Of a stretch of DNA of 64,000 bases, positions 35,584-44,540 are shown piece by piece (within the stretch, counting starts at the first letter, position 1; the number at the start of each line of letters is the position of its first letter). The notes beneath the pieces were generated by a model that was given only the letters and a program-made list of their open reading frames with translations, was not told where the DNA came from and searched no databases. The DNA is from JAKASV01 sp963754845 (GTDB taxonomy: Bacteria > Babelota > Babeliae > Babelales > Vermiphilaceae): NCBI GenBank assembly GCA_963754845.1, contig CAVWHE010000001.1:1-64000 (forward strand), written 5' to 3'. The position numbers were made by a program, and so were the translations under genes.

Positions 35584-37494
35584 ATGAAAAAAATAATAGG
35601 TATCGACCTAGGAACAACAAACTCGGTCGTCGCAGTCTTAGAAGGCGGGTCAGCGAAGGTCATTCCTAACAAAGAAGGCTCAAACCTGACACCGTCAGTC
35701 GTGGCATTCACCAAAGATGGAAAAAGGCTTGTCGGGATACTTGCCAAGAGACAGGCGGTGACAAATCCGGAAAACACCATATACTCGGTCAAGCGCTTTA
35801 TCGGCCACAAGTACGAAGAAGTTCAGGATGAACTCAAAAATATCCCCTACAAAGTAGTACGACGCAGCAACGGCGACGTTAACATAGAAGCTCAAGGCAA
35901 AGAATACAGCCCACAGGAAATTTCAGCCGCAATCCTCGGTCAACTCAAACAAACAGCCGAGGATTATCTGGGAACGGCGGTCACCGAAGCGGTAATAACC
36001 GTACCAGCCTACTTCAACGATTCACAGAGACAGGCAACCAAGGACGCTGGAAAGATAGCCGGACTCGAGGTAAAACGAATCATAAATGAGCCCACCGCCG
36101 CGGCGCTGGCGTACGGCTTTGACAAAAAAAAGAGCGGGACCATCGCCGTCTTTGACTTCGGCGGCGGTACGTTCGACATTTCAATCCTCGATGTCAACAA
36201 CGGCGTCATAGAAGTGAAATCAACCAACGGCGACACCCATCTGGGTGGCGATGACATTGACACTATCATCGTCGACTATATCGTCAATGAATTCAGAAAA
36301 AGCAACGGCGTCAATCTGCGTAACGATGTCATGGCCCTCCAACGACTCAAGGAATCAGCAGAAAAGGCTAAGCAAGAACTGTCGACCATGCATGAGACTG
36401 AAATTAATCTACCTTACATAACAGCAGACGCATCGGGACCAAAGCACCTCATCATGAAGTTCTCGCGAGCCAAGCTCGAGGCGCTCTGCGAAGATATCTT
36501 CAAACGCCTCCTTGAGCCATGCAAACGCGCGATGGCAGATGCCAAAGTTGACAAGAGCGCCATTGACGAAGTTGTTTTAGTCGGCGGGTCGACACGCATC
36601 CCCAAAGTTCAGGTCCTCGTCAAAGAATTCTTCGGCAAAGAACCGAGCAAATCAGTTAACGCCGACGAAGTTGTGGCCTTGGGAGCGGCTATTCAAGGAG
36701 GCGTCTTGGCAGGAACCGTCACTGATGTACTCCTGCTTGACGTAACACCATTGTCACTGGGCATTGAAACACTGGGCGGCGTCTTTACCAAACTCATTGA
36801 GCGTAACACCACGATACCAACAAAGAAGTCCCAAGTTTTTTCAACAGCCGAAAACAATCAGAACGCCGTTGACATTTGCGTCTACCAGGGAGAGCGCGAA
36901 TTCGTCAGGGACAACAAATTCTTGGGACAATTTAGGCTCGACGGCATCCCGTCAGCACCACGCGGCGTACCGCAAATAGAAGTAATCTTCAACATAGATG
37001 CCAACGGCATCGTCAACGTCTCCGCCAAAGATAAAGCAACCGGCAAAGAACAAAAAATCACCATAACAAGCAGCAGCGGCCTCTCGGAAGAAGAGATCAA
37101 ACACATGGTCAATGAGGCCAAGGAACACGAAGCCGAAGACAAAAAGAGTCGGGAAGCTGTAGAAAAACGCAACAGACTCGATTCAATAATTATGGAAACA
37201 GAAAAAACAATACGAGAAAATAAAGAAAAAATAGAAGCCTCTGACATCAAGAAAGCAGAAGAGGCCATCGAAAAGGCACGCGCGACGCTTGGGAAAAATG
37301 ATGCAACGGGCGAGGAAATTCAAGGAGCAACAGACGAACTCCTCAATTCAGCGCATAAAATAGCCGAATTTCTCTACAAACAAAAAAGCGAGCAAGGACC
37401 ATCGGAACCTCACGAGCACGGCGAAAAAGACCAAAGAAACGATGAAGGCTCAGCAGATCGCGAAGAAGGCCCCATCGATGTCGACATAAGCTGA
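35584..37494 (+). CDS. dnaK: Chaperone DnaK (Hsp70)
   Basis: The 636-residue chaperone has IGIDLGTTNS at the N-terminus, VTVPAYFNDSQRQATKDAG, IINEPTAAALAYG, VFDFGGGTFD and VLVGGSTRIP in the ATPase domain. The linker VLLLDVTPLSLGIET is followed by the beta-sandwich substrate domain and a helical lid. The C-terminal tail is acidic and ends VDVDIS. The gene stands alone: grpE and dnaJ are not in the window. The ATG follows AGAGGGAAAAAAC. It ends in a strong hairpin shared with the convergent gene. Confidence 0.98.
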   Translation: MKKIIGIDLGTTNSVVAVLEGGSAKVIPNKEGSNLTPSVVAFTKDGKRLVGILAKRQAVTNPENTIYSVKRFIGHKYEEVQDELKNIPYKVVRRSNGDVNIEAQGKEYSPQEISAAILGQLKQTAEDYLGTAVTEAVITVPAYFNDSQRQATKDAGKIAGLEVKRIINEPTAAALAYGFDKKKSGTIAVFDFGGGTFDISILDVNNGVIEVKSTNGDTHLGGDDIDTIIVDYIVNEFRKSNGVNLRNDVMALQRLKESAEKAKQELSTMHETEINLPYITADASGPKHLIMKFSRAKLEALCEDIFKRLLEPCKRAMADAKVDKSAIDEVVLVGGSTRIPKVQVLVKEFFGKEPSKSVNADEVVALGAAIQGGVLAGTVTDVLLLDVTPLSLGIETLGGVFTKLIERNTTIPTKKSQVFSTAENNQNAVDICVYQGEREFVRDNKFLGQFRLDGIPSAPRGVPQIEVIFNIDANGIVNVSAKDKATGKEQKITITSSSGLSEEEIKHMVNEAKEHEAEDKKSREAVEKRNRLDSIIMETEKTIRENKEKIEASDIKKAEEAIEKARATLGKNDATGEEIQGATDELLNSAHKIAEFLYKQKSEQGPSEPHEHGEKDQRNDEGSADREEGPIDVDIS

Positions 37495-37520
37495 TGAAGA
37501 CAAGAAACAGCAAACAAAAC

Positions 37521-37556
37521 TACAGAAAACCGGACGATAACGTCCGGTTTTCTGTA
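37521..37556. terminator. Bidirectional terminator after dnaK
   Basis: A perfect 16-bp stem (37521-37536 with 37541-37556, arm tacagaaaaccggacg) closes on an ATAA loop. Each arm supplies A-rich and T-rich flanks, so it can work for dnaK and for the minus-strand gene ending at 37581. Confidence 0.85.
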
Positions 37557-37580
37557 ATAGTTAACGTTCCCATAACAAAG

Positions 37581-40232
37581 TTAGACAGCGCCCTCACGCT
37601 CACGCGTGCGTGAAGAAGGCCACAAGCGAGGCACTCTCGCATAAGCAAAACGAGCGGCAGAACGCGCCGCACCCCAAGAAGCCCCAGCAACAGACCAGAT
37701 TCTCCCCGGCAAAGACGGGGCATGCTCAGCCGCCGTGGAAACACGGGGAGAAACTCGCCCAACCTCGTCACGTTGTTCATCATCGCGAGCACCAGAAACA
37801 GCAAGGACCACCGGCGAATCGCCAAGAACGCCGACGCGAGCATCGGAGGAATGTCCGACGGACGATATCATGAGCGGACCACGAACAATTGTTATACGAT
37901 GATCGCCTCCGCAGGATGGATCGACGCCGGCACTGTCCATGGCACCAGCATCATCGCACACAAAACGCGTCGCCGAACGACCTCCACCGTGAGAAACGCC
38001 ATCGGCGATAAAAGAAGGACGAACTTCTGGCACAACACGTACACTGCCGAGCGTTGGCACAAAAAGGAGCGGAAAAGTACCCGGAGCATGAGACAAAGAA
38101 CACAAATTTGAGTCCACCCCACTCCCTGCTCCATCACCATTTAAACAACGCTGACGGGGACAATCAACGGGGACGGTAATGACACCAGGAATAGAAAAGT
38201 GACGGTCACAATACAGGCCTGAAACAACAAAAGGAACGCGCACAAAGCGCGACGGCATACCCAAAGGAACATCACCACGAATGCTCCGGTTAGCTGAAAT
38301 ATCACCACAGCAGGCAGCAGTACGTGCTATGCGAGCATTCACAGGAACGGAAACTTCAGTCATCATCTTGGAAACATCTGATGCAACGATGCGCCTTTCT
38401 GACGACTCCCTGGAGGAATCAGCAGAACCGCACAAGGAACGCGCCACTCGATGGTTACGCACGAGGGGAACATCATCATCGTCACGAGGCTGAGCAGATA
38501 GCTGAGAAACATCACGGACGGAGGCTGTCCTAAAAACCCAAGAAACTGGAGCACGAGCACTAAAAAATGACACAACGGGGTCGACGAAGGAGCGCACAAC
38601 AGGCGCAAGGCGCCGAACACCAACAAACGCTCGAACCGGCAACGCCGACAATCGCCATGAGCCGGAAGATGCAACAACAGGCAGCGCTGGAAAGACCACT
38701 GCGCCTGAAGGAACAACCGCTCCATCACCGAAAGGCGAGCCAATCACGCCGGCATCAGGACACGTAACACAGGGCCCAACAACTGAAACGCCCATCACAG
38801 GTTGGAGCTCGAGGCACGGCTCAACAACGTCCATGCAGTGCGTTGGTTGCTCACTATCGCGCGGTGCATCGGTAACGTTGCTACGTTGGGCAACGGGAGG
38901 GTGCTCTACGCCGAGATCGCGCGAATCATTACAATCGACACAATCGACAGCAGGACACGTAACACAGGGCCCAACAACTGAAACACCCATCACAGGTTGG
39001 AGCTCGAGGCACGGCTCAACAACGTCCATGCAGTGCGTTGGTTGCTCACTATCGCGCGGTGCATCGGTAACGTTGCTACGTTGGGCAACGGGAGGGTACT
39101 CTACGATGACATCGCGCGAATCATTACAACCGACAGGGGAAATTTGGTCAACACCGTCACCCGGCGCGATGGAACCCATCGGTGCATCGGTAACGTTGCT
39201 ACGTTGGGCAACGGGAGGGTGCTCTACGCCGAGATCGCGCGAATCATTACAATCGACACAATCGACAGGTGGAATTCGGCAAATACCGTCGCCCGGCGCG
39301 ATGGAACTCACCGGCACCACCTGGGAACACACCACCGACGGAACAGCAAGGGAAGCGTCAGCAACACGAGGTTCGCACAAAGCTTTACCACGACGCGCCC
39401 CACAACGCTGGCCACCGGCGGCAATCTGATAACGCTGACTGCGCTGAAGGCGCGACCTCAGACAAGCAAGATTGCGCGCGAGCCCACGAAGGTTGTTCTG
39501 AATTTGTTCATGAAGAAAAGAAAACCGAGCGCTATTTTCAACGCTTGAGACACGGCGAAATTCGCGAGAAACATCAACGCACGTAGAAGAATGCATATCT
39601 TTACCGTCGGACCGCTCTCCAAGAACACTATCCACGGCTACATCTGAAACGCGGGGCTCACTTTCAACATGCGAGACAGTCGCAGGGCTGTCCGTAAAAC
39701 CACCTTCGTCACGCACAACAGCCACGGATTGCTCAGTACCTGACGGAGACGGAGACGGAGAGACACGCCGTGACACACAAGGAACGGGATCAGCAGAAAC
39801 CGACGGCTGATCCACGGAAGAACCCATGGCACGAGGATCAACATGCTGGGTCGCAAACGAGCCAGAGGGACAAGAAAGAGCACGCCGACGCACCCGTGGA
39901 ACCTCTTGTGGTACCACCGGAGCAACAGGAGACACCGAAGGACCAGGACGAGAAGGACGCCCACGATAAGCACCACCAACGTCACCCGCTCCCCACAAGC
40001 GCCTCAAAACATAAAGGCCCGCAAGAACGGTTGCAGTGGCTGCGGCGGTGCGGCCGGGAAACTTCCTTGCATACGAACATGACGTCCGCGTACATCCGCT
40101 CACAAAAGAGGCTGCACCACGGCAAGCGCCGCATGCCTTATCAAAAATGCCAGCGAAACTGGCACACGCAGACGAACATAAAAAAAGAGCAACCACAAAA
40201 GTTGCGGACCACAATCTTACACGGTGTATCAT
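37581..40232 (-). CDS. Large exported repeat-bearing protein, unknown
   Basis: Starts at ATG 40232 behind GAGGA; the extension to 40325 has no ribosome site. The 883-residue product has a signal peptide (SATFVVALFLCSSACASFAG), a second hydrophobic segment (AAATATVLAGLYVLRRLW, about 60-80) and a Pro-rich stretch. Long Ser/Val/Pro/Asp-rich regions follow, low in recognisable structure. In the middle a 65-residue unit (NDSRDLGVEHPPVAQRSNV..., EQPTHCMDVVEPCLELQPV...) is repeated two and a half times with near identity. No enzyme motif. The C-terminal part has an amphipathic helix (GAARSAARFAYARV). Likely a cell-surface or secreted protein. Its N-terminal plan resembles that of the product of 46841-47620. 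Confidence 0.7.
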   Translation of the reverse strand: MIHRVRLWSATFVVALFLCSSACASFAGIFDKACGACRGAASFVSGCTRTSCSYARKFPGRTAAATATVLAGLYVLRRLWGAGDVGGAYRGRPSRPGPSVSPVAPVVPQEVPRVRRRALSCPSGSFATQHVDPRAMGSSVDQPSVSADPVPCVSRRVSPSPSPSGTEQSVAVVRDEGGFTDSPATVSHVESEPRVSDVAVDSVLGERSDGKDMHSSTCVDVSREFRRVSSVENSARFSFLHEQIQNNLRGLARNLACLRSRLQRSQRYQIAAGGQRCGARRGKALCEPRVADASLAVPSVVCSQVVPVSSIAPGDGICRIPPVDCVDCNDSRDLGVEHPPVAQRSNVTDAPMGSIAPGDGVDQISPVGCNDSRDVIVEYPPVAQRSNVTDAPRDSEQPTHCMDVVEPCLELQPVMGVSVVGPCVTCPAVDCVDCNDSRDLGVEHPPVAQRSNVTDAPRDSEQPTHCMDVVEPCLELQPVMGVSVVGPCVTCPDAGVIGSPFGDGAVVPSGAVVFPALPVVASSGSWRLSALPVRAFVGVRRLAPVVRSFVDPVVSFFSARAPVSWVFRTASVRDVSQLSAQPRDDDDVPLVRNHRVARSLCGSADSSRESSERRIVASDVSKMMTEVSVPVNARIARTAACCGDISANRSIRGDVPLGMPSRFVRVPFVVSGLYCDRHFSIPGVITVPVDCPRQRCLNGDGAGSGVDSNLCSLSHAPGTFPLLFVPTLGSVRVVPEVRPSFIADGVSHGGGRSATRFVCDDAGAMDSAGVDPSCGGDHRITIVRGPLMISSVGHSSDARVGVLGDSPVVLAVSGARDDEQRDEVGRVSPRVSTAAEHAPSLPGRIWSVAGASWGAARSAARFAYARVPRLWPSSRTREREGAV
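38761..39290 (-). repeat. 195-bp tandem repeats, 2.5 copies
   Basis: The unit at 38761-38955 recurs at 38956-39150 with only a few differences until it diverges near 39105-39140. A partial third copy (the gcatcggtaacgttgctacg portion) lies at about 39181-39275. The period of 195 bp keeps the frame (65 residues). Confidence 0.9.
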
Positions 40233-40350
40233 AGAAAATCCTCGCACCATACAATGCATCACACAACAAGCACAACGAAGGAGCGACTCATAGACCGCCA
40301 TACTACCGTCACACTGCAGACGCACACAACGCGCCTACTACAGTGATGCA

Positions 40351-40379
40351 ATGGTAGGCGAAACAACGCTTGCTGTCAA
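40351..40379 (-). promoter_or_regulatory. Promoter of the large repeat protein gene
   Basis: On the minus strand TTGACA (40379-40374) and TACCAT (40356-40351) are 17 bp apart, about 120 bp before the ATG at 40232. The -35 is a perfect consensus match. The rest of the 228-bp gap to tlyA shows nothing else. Confidence 0.6.
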
Positions 40380-40460
40380 AAGGGGAAAAATAAGATGATG
40401 ATAGTGAATAAAAAAAGAAAATTGAAAATGTGCTGCCACGATGTACACAAACGCCACTCA

Positions 40461-41210
40461 TCAACACCGAGAACACATGACGAAAAACTCGATATTTCCA
40501 GAACCGCCGGCAAGGGGGGACTGCGTTACGCCGTGCACCATAAAGCCACAGGAAACCAAACCAGAACACACACGCCCAATAACAGCTTTATGAACTGTCG
40601 GGTCTCTCACAATACCGCCACGACCAACTTCATGGCGCTGTGCTTCAAACTGCGGCTTGATGAGTGCGACGAGAAAACCATCCTGTCGGAGAACTGAGCA
40701 AACGGCATCCATTACCTTAAGGAGCGAGATAAAGGAAAGATCGAGCGTCACGAGATCAACGCTTTCTCCAATGTCGGCATCACGAACGTAACGCAAATTC
40801 GTACGCTCACGAACCACAACACGCTCGTCACGGAGAACTTTTTCGTGAACCTGTGCATAACCAACATCGATGCCATAGACCCTTCGGGCGCCTGCCTGCA
40901 ACAAACAATCGGTGAATCCACCCGTCGAAATGCCAGCATCGAGCGCAATAAGTCCACGGACATCGAGCGCAAAGTACTGCAGAGCATGCTCGAGTTTGAA
41001 CCCGGCACGACTCACGTAGCGTGGGCTACTGTCAACAACTTCAAGACAAACGTCGTGACCAATAAACGTCCCAGCCTTATTCACAACTACCCCATTAACC
41101 CTTACGGAGCCGCACATAATCCAACTTTGAATCTGCTCACGCGAATGCGAAGGAAACCGCTCACGCACAAGAAGATCCAAGCGAATTTTTTTGGGCACAA
41201 CAAAACCCAT
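40461..41210 (-). CDS. tlyA: TlyA-family rRNA 2'-O-methyltransferase / hemolysin-like
   Basis: The 249-residue protein has an N-terminal S4 RNA-binding domain (RLDLLVRERFPSHSREQIQ, CGSVRVNG, then PRYVSRAGFKLEHAL). A Rossmann methyltransferase of the FtsJ/RrmJ type follows (ALDAGISTGGFTDCLLQAGA, VYGIDVGYAQ, VDLVTLDLSFISLL, VALIKPQFEA). TlyA proteins methylate ribosomal RNA cytidines. ATG 41210 overlaps its likely AAAGG site, and GTG 41198 four codons in is an alternative start. It is the only gene of its transcript seen between 40461 and 41411. Confidence 0.88.
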   Translation of the reverse strand: MGFVVPKKIRLDLLVRERFPSHSREQIQSWIMCGSVRVNGVVVNKAGTFIGHDVCLEVVDSSPRYVSRAGFKLEHALQYFALDVRGLIALDAGISTGGFTDCLLQAGARRVYGIDVGYAQVHEKVLRDERVVVRERTNLRYVRDADIGESVDLVTLDLSFISLLKVMDAVCSVLRQDGFLVALIKPQFEAQRHEVGRGGIVRDPTVHKAVIGRVCSGLVSCGFMVHGVTQSPLAGGSGNIEFFVMCSRC

Positions 41211-41411
41211 CCTTTCAATAAACAACAACAACAGCCGTGTAATGACGACAGACAAGGACCCTTGCCAACACAACAGTCACGTGAGCGAGCGTGTCAGCGA
41301 CTAAACCTTGCTCGCTCACGTGCAGAAAACCAGATTAAATAATCGCCAAAAAAACTCTAGGCCCTGTTGACAGGCCCTCGTCACCCATCACATCGTAAAC
41401 CACGACACAGT

Positions 41412-42479
41412 TTACTGAAAGACCCCCATACGAACAATGGGTGGATTACCGCCACTCAACCAGTGATGTATACTATACATTGACATGCTCTTTTCATTGG
41501 GCGTATAAAGTGTGGCGCCAGCATTAAAGTTGCACATACTGTGCTGGCAAAACATGTGTTTTTGGCGAAGAAGACGCACAGCGATTGCGGGCCCCTTCAG
41601 ATTAGGACGTTGGCGCTTATTAGCCATCGCATCATTGATTTTGGCAAGAACGGCAGGATCGTATTCAACAATGGCAAGATCGGCATAATCGTCACCGTTA
41701 AAAACGGGCGCCGCTTCCGCGGTATTTTGAGTACCAACCATAAACAGAATTCCGTCGTCGGAAGTAACAAAGTTGATATTTTGGTAGCCTCTACTCAAAT
41801 TGTAAGCAACGGCACTCGCATCAGATGCCTTACTCACAACCGCTGTTGGTTCACTAAAAAAGCCATCCTCGAGCCTAATAGTCTTTGAGTAGTGAAAAAA
41901 AAGCTCACCGCCAGAGCGTATGCCACAAAGAAGATAATGACCGTCAGCAAGGCGAGCCAAAGCACACGCCATACACGACCAAGAAGAACTCTTAAACGAA
42001 GCTTTTTCAAGCAAACTTGGATTTTTTGGATCGGATATATCGTAGAAATCTATATGAGCTTTTTCATTTTCGGTGGGAATAACAAGATATTTTCCGCAAA
42101 TATCCATGCCACCCGGATGCATGAATTGCTTTGAATGCTCATAGAGTTTAATTTTTCTTATGACTTTGTCATTACCATCAAAGGCAGGAGTACGGTTCCC
42201 CCAGGGACCGCACGGAGCTCGAGACCCCATTTCGATTATGAAAAGGTAGGCACTACGAGTATCTTTATCATTGCCCGTCACATACACATAGCGACCAACA
42301 TCGCCGCCAAGATATTCCGGAAGCCTTTTTAATGACTGAAAATGAGATTTGCCAACCTCCGTTTTTCCAAATTCCAACACATAAGCTCCAATCAAACTCG
42401 TGTCCGACTGCACAAAGAGCGCGGGAACCAAGCGATCCTGATCGTAAGCCCCCAGCTCCACAATTTTGTCGCCAGCCAT
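41412..42479 (-). CDS. Propeller-like protein, possibly the C-terminal part of a split gene
   Basis: The 355-codon frame beginning at ATG 42479 has no signal peptide, and its AAAGG site touches the ATG. The frame stays open 25 codons further upstream with protein-like sequence (GSPFSNPWVHDVVGAFER), up to a stop overlapping the end of the preceding gene. It may therefore continue the exported gene at 42545-43051 in a shifted frame. Content is rich in strand-turn patterns with Gly/Asp (GRYVYVTGNDKDT, YLFIIEMGS, KYLVIPTENEK, YDISDPKNPSLLE, GHYLLCGIRSGGELFF, GILFMVGT). The YDISDPxNP element is typical of LVIVD-type beta-propeller repeats. Enzymatic function is unlikely; ligand or protein binding outside the cytoplasm is probable. 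Confidence 0.65.
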   Translation of the reverse strand: MAGDKIVELGAYDQDRLVPALFVQSDTSLIGAYVLEFGKTEVGKSHFQSLKRLPEYLGGDVGRYVYVTGNDKDTRSAYLFIIEMGSRAPCGPWGNRTPAFDGNDKVIRKIKLYEHSKQFMHPGGMDICGKYLVIPTENEKAHIDFYDISDPKNPSLLEKASFKSSSWSCMACALARLADGHYLLCGIRSGGELFFHYSKTIRLEDGFFSEPTAVVSKASDASAVAYNLSRGYQNINFVTSDDGILFMVGTQNTAEAAPVFNGDDYADLAIVEYDPAVLAKINDAMANKRQRPNLKGPAIAVRLLRQKHMFCQHSMCNFNAGATLYTPNEKSMSMYSIHHWLSGGNPPIVRMGVFQ

Positions 42480-42544
42480 CCTTTCAAAGGCTCCAACGAC
42501 ATCATGAACCCAAGGGTTACTGAAAGGTGACCCTTGCTTTTTTG

Positions 42545-43051
42545 CTAGCTTAATCTTTTAGGCCACGTTTCATCAGAAATCTGAACAATGTTTGGCCTAT
42601 CGGCGTGCAGCGACGTACCATCACTACTAGATAGCCACGCTGATCGCCAAACAACACCGCTCGAATAAACAGCAACGGGCTTTTGTTCGAGGGTAAACTT
42701 AACAACAGAAAACCTCTTGTCCTCCGAGAGCACCCAGGTAATATCGCCAACACGCGCCACGCCCCAAATATCAGACGGCCCCACTAGAGACTTCCCGCCC
42801 GAAAATCCGATAGTTTCAATTTTTATACCCTTCATCGTCCACCCCGTTGTGTACACCTCGGTTTTATGGGGTCCTATTAAGGTTGATTTCGATTCTTTCG
42901 TCTGGAAAAGAAGATTAAGGTACAAAAATCGTACGGCGATTTCATGATCGGTTTCATTTATGATTTTCATAGAATTTGTACACCACGCAGGCGTAGTCAT
43001 CAGCATAAACACAAAAACAGCCACCAGAGAGGACGAAGCAAAAATTCTCAT
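42545..43051 (-). CDS. Exported protein, possibly N-terminal part of a split gene
   Basis: Starts at ATG 43051; a longer frame to 43081 is less likely because the signal peptide begins here (MRIFASSSLVAVFVFMLMTTPAWC). The 168-residue product has one beta-rich domain (MKIINETDHEIAVRFLYLN, KTEVYTTGWTMKGIKIETIGF, VARVGDITWVLSEDKRF). It stops at TAG 42545 only a few bases before the open frame of the propeller-like gene resumes in another phase. Either two exported genes lie head to tail or one gene is broken by a frameshift near 42540. No family is recognised. Confidence 0.6.
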   Translation of the reverse strand: MRIFASSSLVAVFVFMLMTTPAWCTNSMKIINETDHEIAVRFLYLNLLFQTKESKSTLIGPHKTEVYTTGWTMKGIKIETIGFSGGKSLVGPSDIWGVARVGDITWVLSEDKRFSVVKFTLEQKPVAVYSSGVVWRSAWLSSSDGTSLHADRPNIVQISDETWPKRLS

Positions 43052-43398
43052 AGCACAACCCCATGAGCAAACTGACCACATTCCACAGACACCCTACTCC
43101 AACTCAGAAAACTTCACGAGCAACAAGATTCCATGAAAATAATACAAATAATCAATCAGAAAGTTCAATATAATTATAAAATATGCAAAAATTGTCGTGC
43201 GCCAGCCATCAATAATATTCGTAACTATGGCTGTACAGAACAGAAGTACACGAAGCAAAGGCAACCTATTTGTTTTTGCAACTACCACGTAGTATCATAA
43301 GAGGACATAAGGGTGGCGTATCGCCTCAGCAACGTCACACGAGAATGGAGATATTGGCATTGTAACCCGCTCAGAGGTCATCATGATAAGGGGTCGCC
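43052..43398. other. Divergent intergenic region before atpE
   Basis: The 347 bp between the minus-strand exported gene and atpE are AT-rich at 43130-43200. No atpB or atpI gene precedes atpE. A short GTG-started frame (about 43313 onward) overlaps atpE in another phase and looks like chance. No convincing promoter was found. Confidence 0.5.
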
Positions 43399-43656
43399 AT
43401 GGAAGGGATTGTTATTGCTAAAGCAGCCGCGTGCGTCGGCGCCGCTGTAACTATGGGTTTGGGTGCGGTCGGACCGGCCATTGGGCAGGGTCTCATCGCT
43501 ATGAAGGCGTGCGAAAACATTGGTAGATACCCAGAAAGTGCGAGTCAGATACGAACAACCATGCTCATAGCTATGGGTCTCGTCGAGGCAGCGGCAATTT
43601 ATGCCTTTCTCGTTTCCATCGCACTTGTTTGGCTCGCCGGCTGGATTTTCGCTTAA
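43399..43656 (+). CDS. atpE: ATP synthase F0 subunit c
   Basis: The 85-residue proteolipid has two hydrophobic helices joined by a polar loop (RYPESASQIR). Helix 1 has the Gly/Ala-rich GAAVTMGLGAVGPAIGQG. Helix 2 carries the ion-binding Glu63 in LVEAAAIYAFLV. The residue after the Glu is Ala rather than the Ser/Thr typical of sodium-type rings, so proton coupling is predicted. ATG 43399 follows AAGGGG. It heads the cluster c-b-b-delta-alpha; subunit a (atpB) is not adjacent. Confidence 0.95.
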   Translation: MEGIVIAKAAACVGAAVTMGLGAVGPAIGQGLIAMKACENIGRYPESASQIRTTMLIAMGLVEAAAIYAFLVSIALVWLAGWIFA

Positions 43657-43676
43657 GGCAACACGGTGGTGCAACG

Positions 43677-44060
43677 ATGGTTACGTCGATTAATCTGACA
43701 CTTCTTGTACAGGTCTTCAATTTCCTCGTTGCATACCTTATTGTGCGCCACCTTCTCGTGAGCCCGTCAATCGGTGCCCTCGAGCGCGAGGATGCGCATC
43801 GTGCGGAGCAGCGCGATCTTGTAAAACGGTACACGGAGGACAATCGCGTGCGACAGGAAGCTCTCAAGAAAGCGTGGCTCACCTACGAAGAGGCATGCGC
43901 CAGCCGCGTTCCCACCGTAGCACCCGTCGAAGAACCTATGCCGACAAGGTCGGTCGAACTCAGCACTACCACCGAGCCTGAGCACAAGGCCGGAGGGGGG
44001 GGCGCAACGGCAGAAGAAGTTGCGCGACTCATAGTGAGAAGGATGGGCCATGTTCGATGA
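43677..44060 (+). CDS. ATP synthase F0 b-type subunit (first copy, short)
   Basis: Starts at ATG 43677, 20 bp after atpE; the frame extending to 43629 overlaps atpE and is rejected. The 127-residue product has one N-terminal membrane helix (NLTLLVQVFNFLVAYLIVRHLLV) and a charged helix (about 32-68), the layout of b or b' stalk subunits. The C-terminal third is unusual: Pro/Thr/Gly-rich (VAPVEEPMPT...GGGGATAEE), ending in a short helix. It overlaps the next b-like gene by 11 bp. Two different b subunits usually form a heterodimeric stalk. Confidence 0.75.
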   Translation: MVTSINLTLLVQVFNFLVAYLIVRHLLVSPSIGALEREDAHRAEQRDLVKRYTEDNRVRQEALKKAWLTYEEACASRVPTVAPVEEPMPTRSVELSTTTEPEHKAGGGGATAEEVARLIVRRMGHVR

Positions 44061-44538
44061 AACAATTGTCAGCATATTTTTCAGGATTATCAACCTCGCT
44101 GCGCTCCTCGCACTCTCTGGCTACATTTTCAAAAAATACTTCCTTGCCGATGTGCACGCCGATATCATCAGCGAACGCGAGCGTGAAGTTATTCTTGAAG
44201 AAAACATCAGAGATCTTGAACAGCGCGGCAAAAAACTTGAGCATGACGCTGTCGCACAAGAACAACTCTGTCAGAAACTCCTAAGCAAGGCAGCATCGTG
44301 GCATGCAGTATTCGATCGCGATCGCGAAAGGCGCCGCAACGAAGAGCATCTCGTGTACACCATCGCCGAAGAACGCGCGCAACGCCAAGCACGGGCGCTT
44401 GAACGAGAGAAGGCCTTTAAAACCATAGTACCCCATGCACTTGAACTCGCGCAGAAACGCCTCGAAAAGACGTACAGTGGGCAGGAACGCGGCGGAGCAT
44501 TCATTGAGGATATCGTTGCCCATATGAGGCAAGGATAG
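44050..44538 (+). CDS. atpF: ATP synthase F0 subunit b (second copy)
   Basis: The 162-residue protein has an N-terminal membrane helix (SIFFRIINLAALLALSGYIF) and a long Glu/Arg/Lys-rich coiled coil running to the end (REREVILEENIRDLEQRGK, ALEREKAFKTIVPHALELA). This is the peripheral stalk that links F0 to delta/F1. The ATG lies inside the end of the previous gene, and atpH starts 2 bp after its stop, so translation is tightly coupled. Confidence 0.88.
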   Translation: MFDETIVSIFFRIINLAALLALSGYIFKKYFLADVHADIISEREREVILEENIRDLEQRGKKLEHDAVAQEQLCQKLLSKAASWHAVFDRDRERRRNEEHLVYTIAEERAQRQARALEREKAFKTIVPHALELAQKRLEKTYSGQERGGAFIEDIVAHMRQG

Positions 44539-44540
44539 CC

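Noticed and set aside
39770..40234. Plus-strand 154-codon ORF opposite the large repeat protein
   Set aside because: His/Lys/Gln-rich shadow of a Ser/Val/Pro-coding minus strand, without start signals.
43313..43480. GTG-started frame just before and into atpE
   Set aside because: It overlaps atpE out of phase and resembles no ATP synthase subunit; atpE has its own strong start.
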